Positions 8,762-17,387 of a stretch of DNA of 64,000 bases are shown piece by piece. The DNA is from Haloquadratum sp. (GTDB lineage Archaea > Halobacteriota > Halobacteria > Halobacteriales > Haloferacaceae), in the NCBI GenBank assembly GCA_028275165.1, contig JAQCNF010000108.1:1-64000 (forward strand), written 5' to 3'. Each line of letters begins with the position of its first letter. Positions within the stretch are counted from its first letter, which is position 1. The notes under the pieces were generated by a model. That model saw only the letters and a program-made list of their open reading frames with translations. It made no database searches and had not been told where the DNA came from. A program made the translations under genes and the position numbers.

Positions 8762-10512
8762 TGAGTCGGAATGATGAACTCGCAGATCGATTCGATGAAT
8801 TCGCTGACCGGCTAGAGGCCGATGGCGTCGCATACAAACCAACGACCTATCGACGCGCTGCAGACAATATTCGTGAGTATCAAACCCCAATCGAAGAACT
8901 CGTCGCCGATGGAAAGGATGCGGTTCAGCAGATTGACGGGGTGGGCGATGCAATTGCATCGAAAGCCGTCGAGTACATTGAAACAGGGCATATTGAGGAA
9001 CTGGATGAGCTTCGTGAGTCACTTCCCGTCGAAATCGAGGCACTCACGCGTGTTGAAGGGGTTGGGCCCAAGACGGTCGGCGCCCTCTATGATGCGCTCG
9101 GGATCAGAACACTCGATGAGTTAGCTGAGGCAGCGCACAATGAAGAGATTCGCACGGTCTCGGGATTCGGCCCGAAGACTGAAGAAAATATTCGTGCAAA
9201 TATAGACTTCGCCCGCAGTGCGGATGAACGCGAACGACTGGGTGAAGTCCGACCACTGGCAGACGAGGTGCTGACATATTTGCGTGCGGACGCGGCCGTA
9301 GAGCGCGCAGATGTTGCTGGATCGATACGTCGCTGGCGAGATACGATTGGTGATATCGATGTGTTAGTCGCCACGACCGCCCCAGGTTCAGTAATTGAAT
9401 TCTTCACACGGTGGTCTGCAATTACAGATGTACTTCAAGAGGGTGATTCAAAAGCCAGTGTGCGTGCTCAGGGTGTCCAGATCGACCTCCGCGCAGTCGA
9501 CCCTGCAGAGTTCGGTGCTGCTCTCCAGTACTTCACAGGGAGTAAAGCACACAATGTCGCGCTCCGAAATCGTGCGATTGCACGCGAGCTAAAAATGAAT
9601 GAATATGGTATCTTTGATATCTCAGGAGTAGATGAGACCGCTGAAGGCCAGCGGATTGGTGACCGGATTGCCGGTGAAACAGAGCAGTCGATGTATGATG
9701 CGTTAGAATTACCGTTTATTCCACCCGAGTTACGCGAAGATCGAGGTGAGGTTGAGGCTGCAGTCGATGATGCACTTCCAACGGTGGTTGCTGTCGAGGA
9801 TATATCTGGGGATTTACACACTCACACGAATGCGTCCGATGGCCGCGTGCCATTGAAAACAATGGTTGAGGCAGCTCTCGGCCGCGGCTATGAGTATTAT
9901 GCGGTGACCGACCACGCGACTGGTGCTGGGATGGTTGGCGGTGTTGGGCTGACAGACGATGAGTTACGTGAGCAATACGACACAGTCGCCACACTCAACA
10001 GTGAACTGGATGAGATAGAACTCCTACATGGAGTTGAATCAAATATTACGGCCGACGGTGCAGTTTCGAATAGTGATGCAGTCTTAGAAATGATGGACAT
10101 CGTCGTCGCCTCTCCACATGCTGCACTGAGACAAGGTCGAGATTCCGCAACTGAACGGCTTATCCGCGCGGTCGAGCACCCAGCTGTCGATATCCTGGGT
10201 CACCCGTCCGGTCGGCAGATCAACGCTCGTTCCGGACTTGAACTCGACATGGAGGCGATTGCAACCGCTGCAGCTGATGCAGGGACCGCTCTCGAAATTA
10301 ACTCAAATCCTGTCCGACTTGATCTCAACGCTGAATACGTCCGAACGGCGATCAAGGCTGATGCGACAATTGCAATTAATACTGATGCCCATGGTCCTGA
10401 TGCGCTCTCATACATCCGCTATGGGGTTCATACCGGTCGGCGTGGGTGGTGTACGCCGTCAGATGTATTGAATACCTTTTCAGTTGAGGCGCTTCTTGAA
10501 TTTCTCCATTGA
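8761..10512 (+). CDS. polX: Family X DNA polymerase with PHP domain (PolX)
   Basis: A 583-residue bacterial/archaeal-type PolX. The N-terminal helix-hairpin-helix region (about 1-170, with QIDGVGDAIASKAVEYI and RVEGVGPKTVGALYDALG) binds DNA. The nucleotidyltransferase core follows, with GSIRRWRDTIGDIDVLV carrying two catalytic Asp residues and a third Asp in VQIDLRAVDP. A C-terminal PHP phosphoesterase domain begins at GDLHTHTNASDG and continues through AVTDHA, VVASPHAAL, DILGHPSGR and INTDAHGPDAL, keeping all metal ligands. It should do gap filling with 3'-5' exonuclease or AP-processing activity in base excision repair. It overlaps the upstream DUF5788 gene and the downstream Mut7-C gene, giving a tight three-gene unit. 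Confidence 0.95.
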   Translation: MSRNDELADRFDEFADRLEADGVAYKPTTYRRAADNIREYQTPIEELVADGKDAVQQIDGVGDAIASKAVEYIETGHIEELDELRESLPVEIEALTRVEGVGPKTVGALYDALGIRTLDELAEAAHNEEIRTVSGFGPKTEENIRANIDFARSADERERLGEVRPLADEVLTYLRADAAVERADVAGSIRRWRDTIGDIDVLVATTAPGSVIEFFTRWSAITDVLQEGDSKASVRAQGVQIDLRAVDPAEFGAALQYFTGSKAHNVALRNRAIARELKMNEYGIFDISGVDETAEGQRIGDRIAGETEQSMYDALELPFIPPELREDRGEVEAAVDDALPTVVAVEDISGDLHTHTNASDGRVPLKTMVEAALGRGYEYYAVTDHATGAGMVGGVGLTDDELREQYDTVATLNSELDEIELLHGVESNITADGAVSNSDAVLEMMDIVVASPHAALRQGRDSATERLIRAVEHPAVDILGHPSGRQINARSGLELDMEAIATAAADAGTALEINSNPVRLDLNAEYVRTAIKADATIAINTDAHGPDALSYIRYGVHTGRRGWCTPSDVLNTFSVEALLEFLH

Positions 10513-10988
10513 GTCGAACTCAACTGTTACTTGATGCGATGGCTGGAGATGTCCGGAGCTATCTACGGATGTGTGGCTACGATACGGTATACGTCAATGA
10601 CGACTCAATCGAAGACCTCCCAGGCGCATTGAGCACAGACCCGCCCGATAGCGAGATTGTGAGCGCAGTGGAGGCGACCGGCCGGCGACTCGTTACCCGT
10701 GATTATCAACTTGCACAGCAGTGCTCCAACACAATCACGCTTACAACGACGGAAACGTCTGCCCGGTTGTCTACGTTACAAGACGCTGGGGTATGCTTTA
10801 AAATTGAGTCATCACCGACTTATTGTGGTGTCTGTAATGGCAGCTTAGAGCGAGCCGCTGTGGGCGACGCACCAGCGTACGTTGCTGACTCGATCGACCG
10901 GTGTTGGTCTTGCAATCGTTGTGAGCAGTATTTCTGGAAAGGGAGCCATTGGGAGCAGGTAAAACAGACACTTCATCATATCGACTAG
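10509..10988 (+). CDS. Mut7-C RNase domain protein (DUF82) with zinc ribbon
   Basis: A 159-residue protein. The first part (LLLDAMAGDVRSYLRMCGYDT, then EIVSAVEATGRRLVTRDYQLA) matches the Mut7-C domain, a PIN-like nuclease fold with conserved acidic residues. The C-terminal third holds two Cys pairs, CGVC and CWSCNRC, followed by YFWKGSHW, a zinc ribbon seen in this family. The start is a TTG that overlaps the polX stop by four bases (TTGA), so translation is coupled. It is probably an RNA or DNA nuclease acting with PolX; that partnership is inferred from position. Its stop overlaps the stop of the convergent gene in a shared CTAG. Confidence 0.88.
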   Translation: MSRTQLLLDAMAGDVRSYLRMCGYDTVYVNDDSIEDLPGALSTDPPDSEIVSAVEATGRRLVTRDYQLAQQCSNTITLTTTETSARLSTLQDAGVCFKIESSPTYCGVCNGSLERAAVGDAPAYVADSIDRCWSCNRCEQYFWKGSHWEQVKQTLHHID

Positions 10989-11920
10989 CGAAATGACGGT
11001 CCTGACCCCTGCCGTGGTTCCCACTGCTCACAGGGATCCATATCGTCCATGTATTCATCGTGGGCCGCACAGTACGGCTGGATACCTGTTTCAGTCTGCC
11101 GGTACTCAAACCTGTCACAGGTCCCGCAGTACTCGTCACCCATTGATGGATTGATTCTCGTGGAGTTCCATTCAGGATTTTCGCCTGTCGTCTGTGACGT
11201 CTCTCCGCGCGTTGGCCGTGTTTCGACTTTATCAGGACTCTTTGTCTGCGGGTGCGTCTGTCCTTGTCTGGATCCCTCAGACGGCGTGTGAAGCACCTCA
11301 GTGTGCTCTCCCCCGTCAGAACTCGCCGTTTCAAGCGGGTCAGCACTCGATGGTTTCCCAAAGAGTCCGATTCCACTCAGCCCTGAGGTACTCTCTCGCT
11401 CAATATACTTCGTCTCACCCTTTGTTTGAACATTGATCGTTGCAGTCCCGCCAGGGTTATTTCGGAGTTTGACATTTGCGATTCCAGCAAACAGCGCCCA
11501 GAATGCGGTCAATGCACCGAGAAAGTAGATACCAACCGTGAGAAGCGTCAGGTCGGCCAGGCCTGCCCCGCACGTCGACCCCGACCATCGACATGGGTAT
11601 GCATATCGAAACAGTCCCACGCCCACCATCGCAATCACGGCACCGACCACGGCAGCAATTTTTGTCATTCGTGCAGAGGGAAGCACAGTGAAAACCCCGA
11701 GCAGGACGGCCGGAATTCCACTTCCTGCAAGCACTCCTCCAAACTGGCGTTTCGCGGTCAGTGCGGCGATATCCGTCCCGTATATGACCTCTGTCGTCGC
11801 AACGATAATACCGCTGATAATTAGTAGTGCTCCCAGTAGAAAGAGGATTAGACCGACCAACAACTGCCCGAGGCTCGGCCCAACGCGGTCCGTCGTATAC
11901 GCCTCCGTGAGACTGGGCAT
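10985..11920 (-). CDS. DUF7139-like membrane protein with Cys-rich C-terminal tail
   Basis: A 311-residue protein starting MPSLTEAYTTDRVG. Six hydrophobic helices occupy about residues 15-165, and FRYAYP and NPGGTATINV match a haloarchaeal family I know as DUF7139. A long disordered, Ser/Thr-rich linker follows, and then a C-terminal module with CGTCDRFEYR and later PYCAAHDEYMDDMDPCEQWEP, four Cys able to bind a metal. The upstream frame to 12061 would add 47 residues that look non-family and overlap the next gene, so the start at 11920 is preferred. The function is unknown. The zinc-knuckle-like tail suggests a cytoplasmic binding role. Confidence 0.7.
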   Translation of the reverse strand: MPSLTEAYTTDRVGPSLGQLLVGLILFLLGALLIISGIIVATTEVIYGTDIAALTAKRQFGGVLAGSGIPAVLLGVFTVLPSARMTKIAAVVGAVIAMVGVGLFRYAYPCRWSGSTCGAGLADLTLLTVGIYFLGALTAFWALFAGIANVKLRNNPGGTATINVQTKGETKYIERESTSGLSGIGLFGKPSSADPLETASSDGGEHTEVLHTPSEGSRQGQTHPQTKSPDKVETRPTRGETSQTTGENPEWNSTRINPSMGDEYCGTCDRFEYRQTETGIQPYCAAHDEYMDDMDPCEQWEPRQGSGPSFR

Positions 11921-12026
11921 AATTGGGCATTGAGTTTCGTAGCACAAAACAATTCGTGTGACGCAAGTCGGACAACTCACTGGATAACCCAAAGGTATTA
12001 TTTTGCTGTATCTCGCCTGAGCGTGT

Positions 12027-12326
12027 ATGAGTGATACCACAGAAGACACACCATCGGTCAACCTTGGTGAGCATGTGGCGGTTGAGGGACAGCCGTTAGC
12101 TCGCGTCGCAAGCCGGCTTACCTGGCCGCATGAACGTCAACGGATGATCGAAAAGGAGGGTGAGACCACCATCCGCACGCCCGATGGTCCGCAGAAACTG
12201 GCGACGGCACTTCGCGAAACGCAGACGACGTATTTCGACTCCCGACAAACATTCATGAGCGAGGTTCGCACAGTCATTGGCCAGGGTCCTGTGGCAACAG
12301 ATACCGCAGACTCATCTTCACTGTGA
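12027..12326 (+). CDS. DUF5789 family protein
   Basis: A 99-residue soluble protein. The central block VEGQPLARVASRLTWPHERQ and a charged helix are typical of DUF5789, a small haloarchaeal family sometimes annotated as hypothetical. No catalytic residues are evident. It is divergent from the DUF7139-like gene. The family resemblance is from memory and the function is unknown. Confidence 0.7.
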   Translation: MSDTTEDTPSVNLGEHVAVEGQPLARVASRLTWPHERQRMIEKEGETTIRTPDGPQKLATALRETQTTYFDSRQTFMSEVRTVIGQGPVATDTADSSSL

Positions 12327-12355
12327 ACAGCACCCGCGGTTGATACGGACAGAAA

Positions 12356-12363
12356 TTTTATAT
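12356..12363 (+). promoter_or_regulatory. TATA box of the DUF302 gene
   Basis: TTTTATAT lies 21-28 bases before the ATG at 12384, consistent with a leaderless mRNA. It favours 12384 over the alternative in-frame ATG at 12372. Confidence 0.5.
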
Positions 12364-12383
12364 TCCGCTGCTTGCCATACAAC

Positions 12384-12824
12384 ATGCATCTCCCTGTCGA
12401 CCCAGCAGCGATCACAAAAGGCGATATTGGTGAACAACGAGCCACTCTCGCTATGGATCACGAATCAGCAATCGAGCACGTGCGAGACGTATTTACCGAG
12501 GCTGGCTTTGGCATCCCGGTCGAATTCTCGGTCTCGAGCCTGCTTAATACGAAGGTCGATGCCGGTCGCGACCCATACTACGTTCTGGGTGCGTGCAATC
12601 CAGAAATTGCCGACCGGGCACTCTCCGCAACCGAAGGGCAACTTGGAGGATTGGTGCCATGCAACGTCGTCATCTGGGAAGATAGTCCAAACGAGCAGGT
12701 AGTGTATCATCTGAGTATCATGCGTATTGCACGCTTAGTTGACCTCGCTATCGATGAACAGGAAATGGAGACTATCATCGAAGAGACTGGCGAGCGTGTC
12801 GAAACAGCCTTCGAAATGCTCTAA
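12384..12824 (+). CDS. DUF302 domain protein
   Basis: A 146-residue cytosolic protein of the DUF302 family. Motifs include DVFTEAGFGIPVEFSV and then YYVLGACNPEIADRALSATEG, followed by LVPCNVVIWEDSP, which contains the conserved Cys before a beta strand. DUF302 members are small alpha/beta proteins, probably ligand- or metal-binding, sometimes near stress or redox genes. Here it is a single transcription unit, with its stop just before the convergent transporter. An ATG four codons upstream is possible. Confidence 0.85.
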   Translation: MHLPVDPAAITKGDIGEQRATLAMDHESAIEHVRDVFTEAGFGIPVEFSVSSLLNTKVDAGRDPYYVLGACNPEIADRALSATEGQLGGLVPCNVVIWEDSPNEQVVYHLSIMRIARLVDLAIDEQEMETIIEETGERVETAFEML

Positions 12825-12870
12825 CCCTTATCGCGCTTATCCAGCGTGTGAAATCACCCCAAGCTCTGTT

Positions 12871-13875
12871 TCACACAAAGTCTACGACAACCTCTCGTAG
12901 ATTGAGTCCCTTTTCGACAACATCTCGACGGTAGTGCATGTATACTGCTCCAAGTGGTGGCTGAATAATATATGCCAGTGCGATCGGGAGGATTGCTTCC
13001 GTAGGTGGAAAGCCTGGTGCAGCCACAATCGCAATAGCGATTGAGAGATTTCGCATACTTGTCGCATAAACCAATGAGACGCTTCGCTCAGTATCAAGAA
13101 ACACTCGGCCGACTCCGCTGGCAAGTCCTAAAATAGCCACGTAGAATGCAATGAGCGGTACAATCGCACTCACCGAGGCTAATGGGTCAGCGAGGATGGC
13201 GCGCGAGCGCATGGACATAGCAATAAACACAATCATCATCACTCCTATCGAACTCACCCCGCCAAACAGCGGTTTCAGGCGTTTGAACTCTGGTTCGCTG
13301 TACCGGCGCAACAGTCCAGTTCGTGTGAGAACACCAGCAAGCATGGGAATCAAAACAATGACTGCGAGTTGACGATAGAGCGCCGTCGGGTTGAAGCCGA
13401 CACCACTGCCCACAAGGACCGATAGGTACAATGGAAGGATAGCAATAGCTGCAAGAAGATTGACCGACATCGCGACCAGTGCGGATTCAAGATCACCACC
13501 AGCCAGACCTGTCCAGGCAGCAGTCATCCCCGATGTTGGAATAAGTGCAATAAAGTACAATCCTATTGCAAAAGCAGCAGAGCCAGCAAAAAATATCTCT
13601 GCGAGCCCAATGGCGACCAGTGGCGCCGCTACGAAATTCAATATCAGTGTGAGAATAACTACTGTTGCGTGCTTGCGCACATTCACAATCTCTCGAAGGT
13701 CAATATTGATCATCATTGGATAGATCATCACAAACAGCACAGGCAGAATTGCAGTCTGTAAGATATTTCGAACCCCACTCGCTGCGATTTGTCCGAACGC
13801 TAATCCAGCGAGCAGCGACCCGACGACGACATAAATAAGATTTTGCTTGACCGCTTTGAGTCCCTCCCGAATCAT
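12871..13875 (-). CDS. Bile acid:sodium symporter / ACR3-type permease
   Basis: A 334-residue polytopic membrane protein with about ten helices. It has the BASS/ACR3 arrangement: an early LPVLFVMIYPMM segment, a FVAAPLVAIGLAEIF helix, the conserved IPTSGMTAAWTGLAGGD region, and a second crossover near SLVYATSMRNLSIAIAI. ACR3 arsenite pumps usually keep a conserved Cys in the fourth helix, which I do not find here, so arsenite export is only one possibility. Other BASS members carry organic anions with sodium. No arsR or arsC lies beside it. It is transcribed convergently with DUF302. Confidence 0.75.
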   Translation of the reverse strand: MIREGLKAVKQNLIYVVVGSLLAGLAFGQIAASGVRNILQTAILPVLFVMIYPMMINIDLREIVNVRKHATVVILTLILNFVAAPLVAIGLAEIFFAGSAAFAIGLYFIALIPTSGMTAAWTGLAGGDLESALVAMSVNLLAAIAILPLYLSVLVGSGVGFNPTALYRQLAVIVLIPMLAGVLTRTGLLRRYSEPEFKRLKPLFGGVSSIGVMMIVFIAMSMRSRAILADPLASVSAIVPLIAFYVAILGLASGVGRVFLDTERSVSLVYATSMRNLSIAIAIVAAPGFPPTEAILPIALAYIIQPPLGAVYMHYRRDVVEKGLNLREVVVDFV

Positions 13876-14126
13876 TATGTGTTTATATATTGTACAATAC
13901 TCGAAATTTAATATACCTGACGGCTGACTGACTCTGATACAACTATACTAATTGGAGTAAAACGACAGACCCACCCTTCCGATATCCTCAAATAGTGCTA
14001 CACCACTCACTCGTGATGACTGTCCAATACTCAGTCAAAATCTGAGAGCCTTGCCTGCCGGCCCGCCACCATCGTTGATGCTCGGCGTAGGTGACTGAGC
14101 CCGACAGGCAGGTGAGTGCACACTCC
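13876..14126. other. Gene-free gap with inverted repeat
   Basis: No credible ORF. An inverted repeat (TGCCTG near 14051 with CAGGCA near 14107) encloses about 46 bases, and the segment reads like insertion-sequence debris beside the damaged nre gene. The transporter promoter must lie near 13880-13910, which is AT-rich. Confidence 0.35.
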
Positions 14127-14638
14127 TCAAATAGCGGCCGAAAACGTCAGAGGTGTAGCCGGCTCGCTATCGAAACAGTTGCGAATCGATTCACGAATCT
14201 GCCATACACCGACTGGTGCCCAGTAGGCCTTTGAGACGTGAGCTAAAACGAGTGCCTTGGCTTTTACATCTAAGTGTTCTAACACCCCCAGCCGCACAGC
14301 GTGGTAGGCACTTGCTATCTCCTCAACATATCCACTGCGTCCCTCTCGGCTCTCTGCATCGCTTGCCATGTGAATGCCAGCCTGTGGATCAGGGTTCCAT
14401 ACGCTACCAGGTGCTTTCATTTCAACGAGTTCGTATTCCCACTTGCCCGGGATCAATATGACCCCAAATGCATTCCCAAGGTACTCACTCCGATGGACCT
14501 CAATTTCGTTGATCGGCTGATTATTCGATTTTGAAATGTCTCAACATGTTCGATGACGTCATAGGATTTCTCTTGAGCGAGTCGCCGACGCTCTGCCCGC
14601 TCGTTGCGTGCAATATCGACATACTCGTCCAGGTGCAG
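14127..14638 (-). pseudogene. nre-family DNA repair gene, internally deleted remnant
   Basis: Two pieces of one family are visible on the minus strand. From 14638 downward comes a start-like segment reading LDEYVDIARNERAERRRLAQ, continuing EKSYDVIEHVETFQNR. This matches the N-terminus of archaeal Nre proteins, but its start codon has become CTG. After a frame change at about 14530-14520 the sequence resumes as EVHRSEYLGNAFGVILIPGK, then WEYELVEMKAPGSVWNP and, near the end, YWAPVGVWQIRESIRN, the Nre C-terminal domain. The middle of the usual roughly 400-residue protein is gone. The C-terminal tail, where a PCNA-binding motif normally sits, is cut by TGA at 14127. Nre proteins act in repair with PCNA; this copy should be inactive. 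Family assignment is from memory of conserved motifs. Confidence 0.75.
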
Positions 14639-14680
14639 ATAAAAAATTTAGCACGACACGCAATATGAAGATTCGGTCGG

Positions 14681-15655
14681 CTATCGTGGAATGCCCATCG
14701 CTTCGATTTGCTCCTGATATCGATTTCGAATTGTTACTTCCGTTACCTGTGCAACGTCGGCAACCTCTCGTTGGGTTTTCTTTTCATTACACAACAGCGA
14801 GGCTGCATAAATCGCAGCTGCTGCGTATCCTGTTGGCGACTTTCCAGAGAGCAAGCCTTGTTCGGCCGTCTCTTCAATAATCTCATCAGCCTTTGTCTGA
14901 ACCTCCCGAGACAGGTCAAGTTCTGAGCTGAATCGGGGGACGTATTTCTTTGGATCGACCGGTCTCATCTCAAGTGCGAGTTCTTGAGAAATATATCGAT
15001 AAGTGCGCCCAATCTCCTTGCGCTCGACGCGTGACACCTCTGCGATTTCTTCGAGTGACCGCGGGATGCCCTCCTTTCGACACGCCGTATACAACGCTGC
15101 CGTTGAGACACCCTCGATCGAGCGTCCTCGTATCAGGTCCTCGTTGAGTGCACGCCGATAAATAACGGACGCAACCTCGCGGACAGCCCGCGGGACGCCC
15201 AGTGCCGATGCCATGCGGTCAACCTCTGAGAGCGCGAACTGGAGATTTCGCTCGCCAGCATCTTTGGTTCGGATGCGCTCTTGCCATTTTCGGAGACGGT
15301 GCATCTGAGAGCGCTTCTCTGAGGAGAGCGACCGCCCATAGGCGTCTTTGTCTTTCCAGTCAATCGTCGTCGTGAGCCCCTTATCATGCATCGTTTTTGT
15401 CGTTGGAGCACCGACGCGTGACTTTGACTGACGTTCAGTATGATTGAATGCTCGCCACTCGGGGCCGCGATCTATCTGTTCCTCTTCAACAACGATTCCA
15501 GTTGGTTCATGGATAATTTCGCCGTCACCAGTGCGTACGAGATCTTCTTGATCAATCTCTTCAAGATCGATCGTATCCTCCGACTCGGCCTCGCTTTCGC
15601 CCTGCCATCGTGTCCGTTCAGTGTTCTGTTCCCGCTGGCGGGTGGGGCCTGTCAT
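14681..15655 (-). CDS. tfb: Transcription initiation factor TFB lacking zinc-ribbon cysteines
   Basis: About 324 residues. The B-finger/linker region is intact ([16 protein letters not shown], then [20 protein letters not shown]), followed by two cyclin-like repeats ending in [20 protein letters not shown], whose helix-turn-helix contacts the BRE. It should recruit RNA polymerase to TBP-bound promoters. The N-terminal zinc ribbon is odd. Where CxxC...CxxC normally stands, the sequence reads [20 protein letters not shown], with no Cys. Haloarchaea encode many TFBs and I recall this Cys-less version in others. A GTG at 15685 could add ten residues. I prefer ATG 15655 because TTTAA lies about 30 bases ahead of it. 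Confidence 0.93.
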   Translation of the reverse strand: MTGPTRQREQNTERTRWQGESEAESEDTIDLEEIDQEDLVRTGDGEIIHEPTGIVVEEEQIDRGPEWRAFNHTERQSKSRVGAPTTKTMHDKGLTTTIDWKDKDAYGRSLSSEKRSQMHRLRKWQERIRTKDAGERNLQFALSEVDRMASALGVPRAVREVASVIYRRALNEDLIRGRSIEGVSTAALYTACRKEGIPRSLEEIAEVSRVERKEIGRTYRYISQELALEMRPVDPKKYVPRFSSELDLSREVQTKADEIIEETAEQGLLSGKSPTGYAAAAIYAASLLCNEKKTQREVADVAQVTEVTIRNRYQEQIEAMGIPR

Positions 15656-15806
15656 CGCATTTTTATGTTCGTTATCCCGAGTCACTTAAACACTCGGCAA
15701 TCTATCTCCCTGAGCGGTCATATATCCAAACTGCACGCCAGATTAGGTATCATGTTCAAGCGAGGATGACCGAATAGTTCTTTTTCCGCTCGGAGTTACA
15801 CTGTAT

Positions 15807-16406
15807 ATGCCAAGCGTGGACTGTGACCCGACGACTGCTCGCACTCGGCTCGAAAATGCGGGTATCGATATCCAACCAGGCAACACCGAGTATGAGCGCT
15901 GGCGTGCGACACACGAAGCCGGAAATGTGGTTGCATATGAGGATAGTGTCGTTGTGCAAGGTCGCAATCCTGCGACACTACTCGCGCTCATTCGTGAGAG
16001 TAGTGGCGGGCGAGTGCATGTCTACTTCGATGGGGCGAGTCGCGGAAATCCGGGTCCCGCAGCGATTGGCTGGGTGCTAGTCAACAGCAGCGGCATCGTG
16101 ACTGAGGGTGGAGACACAATCAAGAGCACGACAAATAATCGCGCCGAGTACGCAGCACTGACACGTGGGCTTGAGGTCGCAACAGCACACAGTTTCGAGA
16201 AAGTAGATATTCGTGGTGACTCAGAGTTAATTATTAAACAGGTTCGTGGTGAGTATCAGACAAACCAGCCGGCACTTCGTGAGCGACGTATCGAAGTCAG
16301 ACAACTCTTGGAGTCATTCGATGACTACACGCTTGAACATGTTCCTCGGGAGGCGAATAGTCGAGCAGATAAACTTGCAAATAAGGCGCTTGATGCTGCA
16401 GGTTAA
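15807..16406 (+). CDS. rnhA: Ribonuclease HI
   Basis: A 199-residue protein. The first about 67 residues are a haloarchaeal N-terminal extension. The RNase H domain then runs from VHVYFDGASRGNPGPAAIGW (first catalytic Asp), through NNRAEYAAL (Glu) and GDSELIIKQVRGEY (Asp), to HVPREANSRADKLANKAL with the final Asp. All four acidic ligands for two Mg ions are present. It degrades RNA in RNA-DNA hybrids during replication and transcription. It is followed after 9 bases by its usual haloarchaeal operon partner. Confidence 0.96.
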   Translation: MPSVDCDPTTARTRLENAGIDIQPGNTEYERWRATHEAGNVVAYEDSVVVQGRNPATLLALIRESSGGRVHVYFDGASRGNPGPAAIGWVLVNSSGIVTEGGDTIKSTTNNRAEYAALTRGLEVATAHSFEKVDIRGDSELIIKQVRGEYQTNQPALRERRIEVRQLLESFDDYTLEHVPREANSRADKLANKALDAAG

Positions 16407-16415
16407 GTTCGTTCA

Positions 16416-17024
16416 ATGACAGATGAAAACGCACAAACGGAGACGGACGCAGACACAGACACAAACGTAGAGACAGCCGACCCACTCCCTGAGTCTGTGA
16501 TTGAGAGGGCTGTCTCGTTAACTCGTCGTGCACAAGAGACTACTGACTCAAACGCGACAAACGCATATGAGAGTGAGCGCGACAAGTTACTCGCGGAACA
16601 TGGGTATCGCTCGCGCATACGGACATCAGATGATACGCTTGTGCTCTACCCCTCCACATGGATTGAAAATGGTGATCTCGATCTTGAGTCGATCGACGAC
16701 ACCAATCAGGCAGTTGAGCGCTCGCTCGACGGCGTCGACACTGATGCAAGCTGGGAGCATGTTGAGGAACTCAATGCTGAAATCGTTGAGCGGATTCGTG
16801 AAAACTACGCGAACCATCACGTCAAAAACATACGCGCTTTCGCTGACTTTATGGGCAACCACTATCTCAAACAGGTCACAGATGCCACATCTGCGCAGCG
16901 AGACGAGTTTGTAACCGAATATTATCCGCGGAATGTATGGGCGACAGAGACGCAAGCTGCGGCATTAGAGGAGAGCTTAGCATTGCTTGAGGCGGTGACC
17001 GAGGAGCAATCGGGAGTCGAGTGA
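16416..17024 (+). CDS. DUF7108 (rnhA operon) protein
   Basis: A 202-residue acidic protein found next to rnhA in haloarchaea and named for that. The N-terminal about 30 residues are Asp/Thr-rich and probably disordered. The remainder is helical, with LLAEHGYRSRIRTSDDTLVL and a tryptophan-containing stretch. There is no catalytic motif and the function is unknown. The DUF number is from memory. It is in an operon with rnhA and convergent with the PadR gene, 3 bases apart. Confidence 0.8.
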   Translation: MTDENAQTETDADTDTNVETADPLPESVIERAVSLTRRAQETTDSNATNAYESERDKLLAEHGYRSRIRTSDDTLVLYPSTWIENGDLDLESIDDTNQAVERSLDGVDTDASWEHVEELNAEIVERIRENYANHHVKNIRAFADFMGNHYLKQVTDATSAQRDEFVTEYYPRNVWATETQAAALEESLALLEAVTEEQSGVE

Positions 17025-17027
17025 AAA

Positions 17028-17387
17028 TTATATTGCGTCGTCAACGAGCGCCTTGATCTGCGCTGCTCGATCCTCATCGGTGATGGTGTTTGAAAAAACC
17101 CACTCTAAGCGTTCAAGCACGGCCTCATACCCTTGATCAGTCAGCGTGTATTGATTCGTTCGTTTGTCGAGTTCACCCTTTTCTATATATCCTGCCTCAA
17201 CGAGATCGTCGAGATTCGGGTACAGTCGACCGTGATTTACCTCACTATTATAGTAACTTTCGAGATGACGCTTGATTGCGAGTCCATACATCGACTCTCT
17301 TGCTAAGATGACGAGAATATTCTGTTGAAACGCAGTAAGGTCATTCACAGCGATGGTGCCACTCGGGATTGATTGTGAATCTGACAT
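17028..17387 (-). CDS. PadR family transcriptional regulator
   Basis: A 119-residue winged-helix protein. The DNA-binding part is LTAFQQNILVILARESMYGL, then IKRHLESYYNSEVNHGRLYP and NLDDLVEAGYIEKGE, with the wing KRTNQYTLTDQGYEAV. A short C-terminal helix follows for dimerisation. Upstream in-frame codons to 17450 lie in an AT-rich spacer, so MSDSQ at 17387 is the start. Its regulon is not evident. Autoregulation through the spacer 17388-17750 is plausible, because PadR proteins usually repress their own promoter. Confidence 0.87.
   Translation of the reverse strand: MSDSQSIPSGTIAVNDLTAFQQNILVILARESMYGLAIKRHLESYYNSEVNHGRLYPNLDDLVEAGYIEKGELDKRTNQYTLTDQGYEAVLERLEWVFSNTITDEDRAAQIKALVDDAI

Noticed and set aside
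12871-13875. Firm call as arsenite pump ACR3
   Set aside because: The conserved catalytic Cys is not found and no ars genes adjoin, so only the wider family is assigned.
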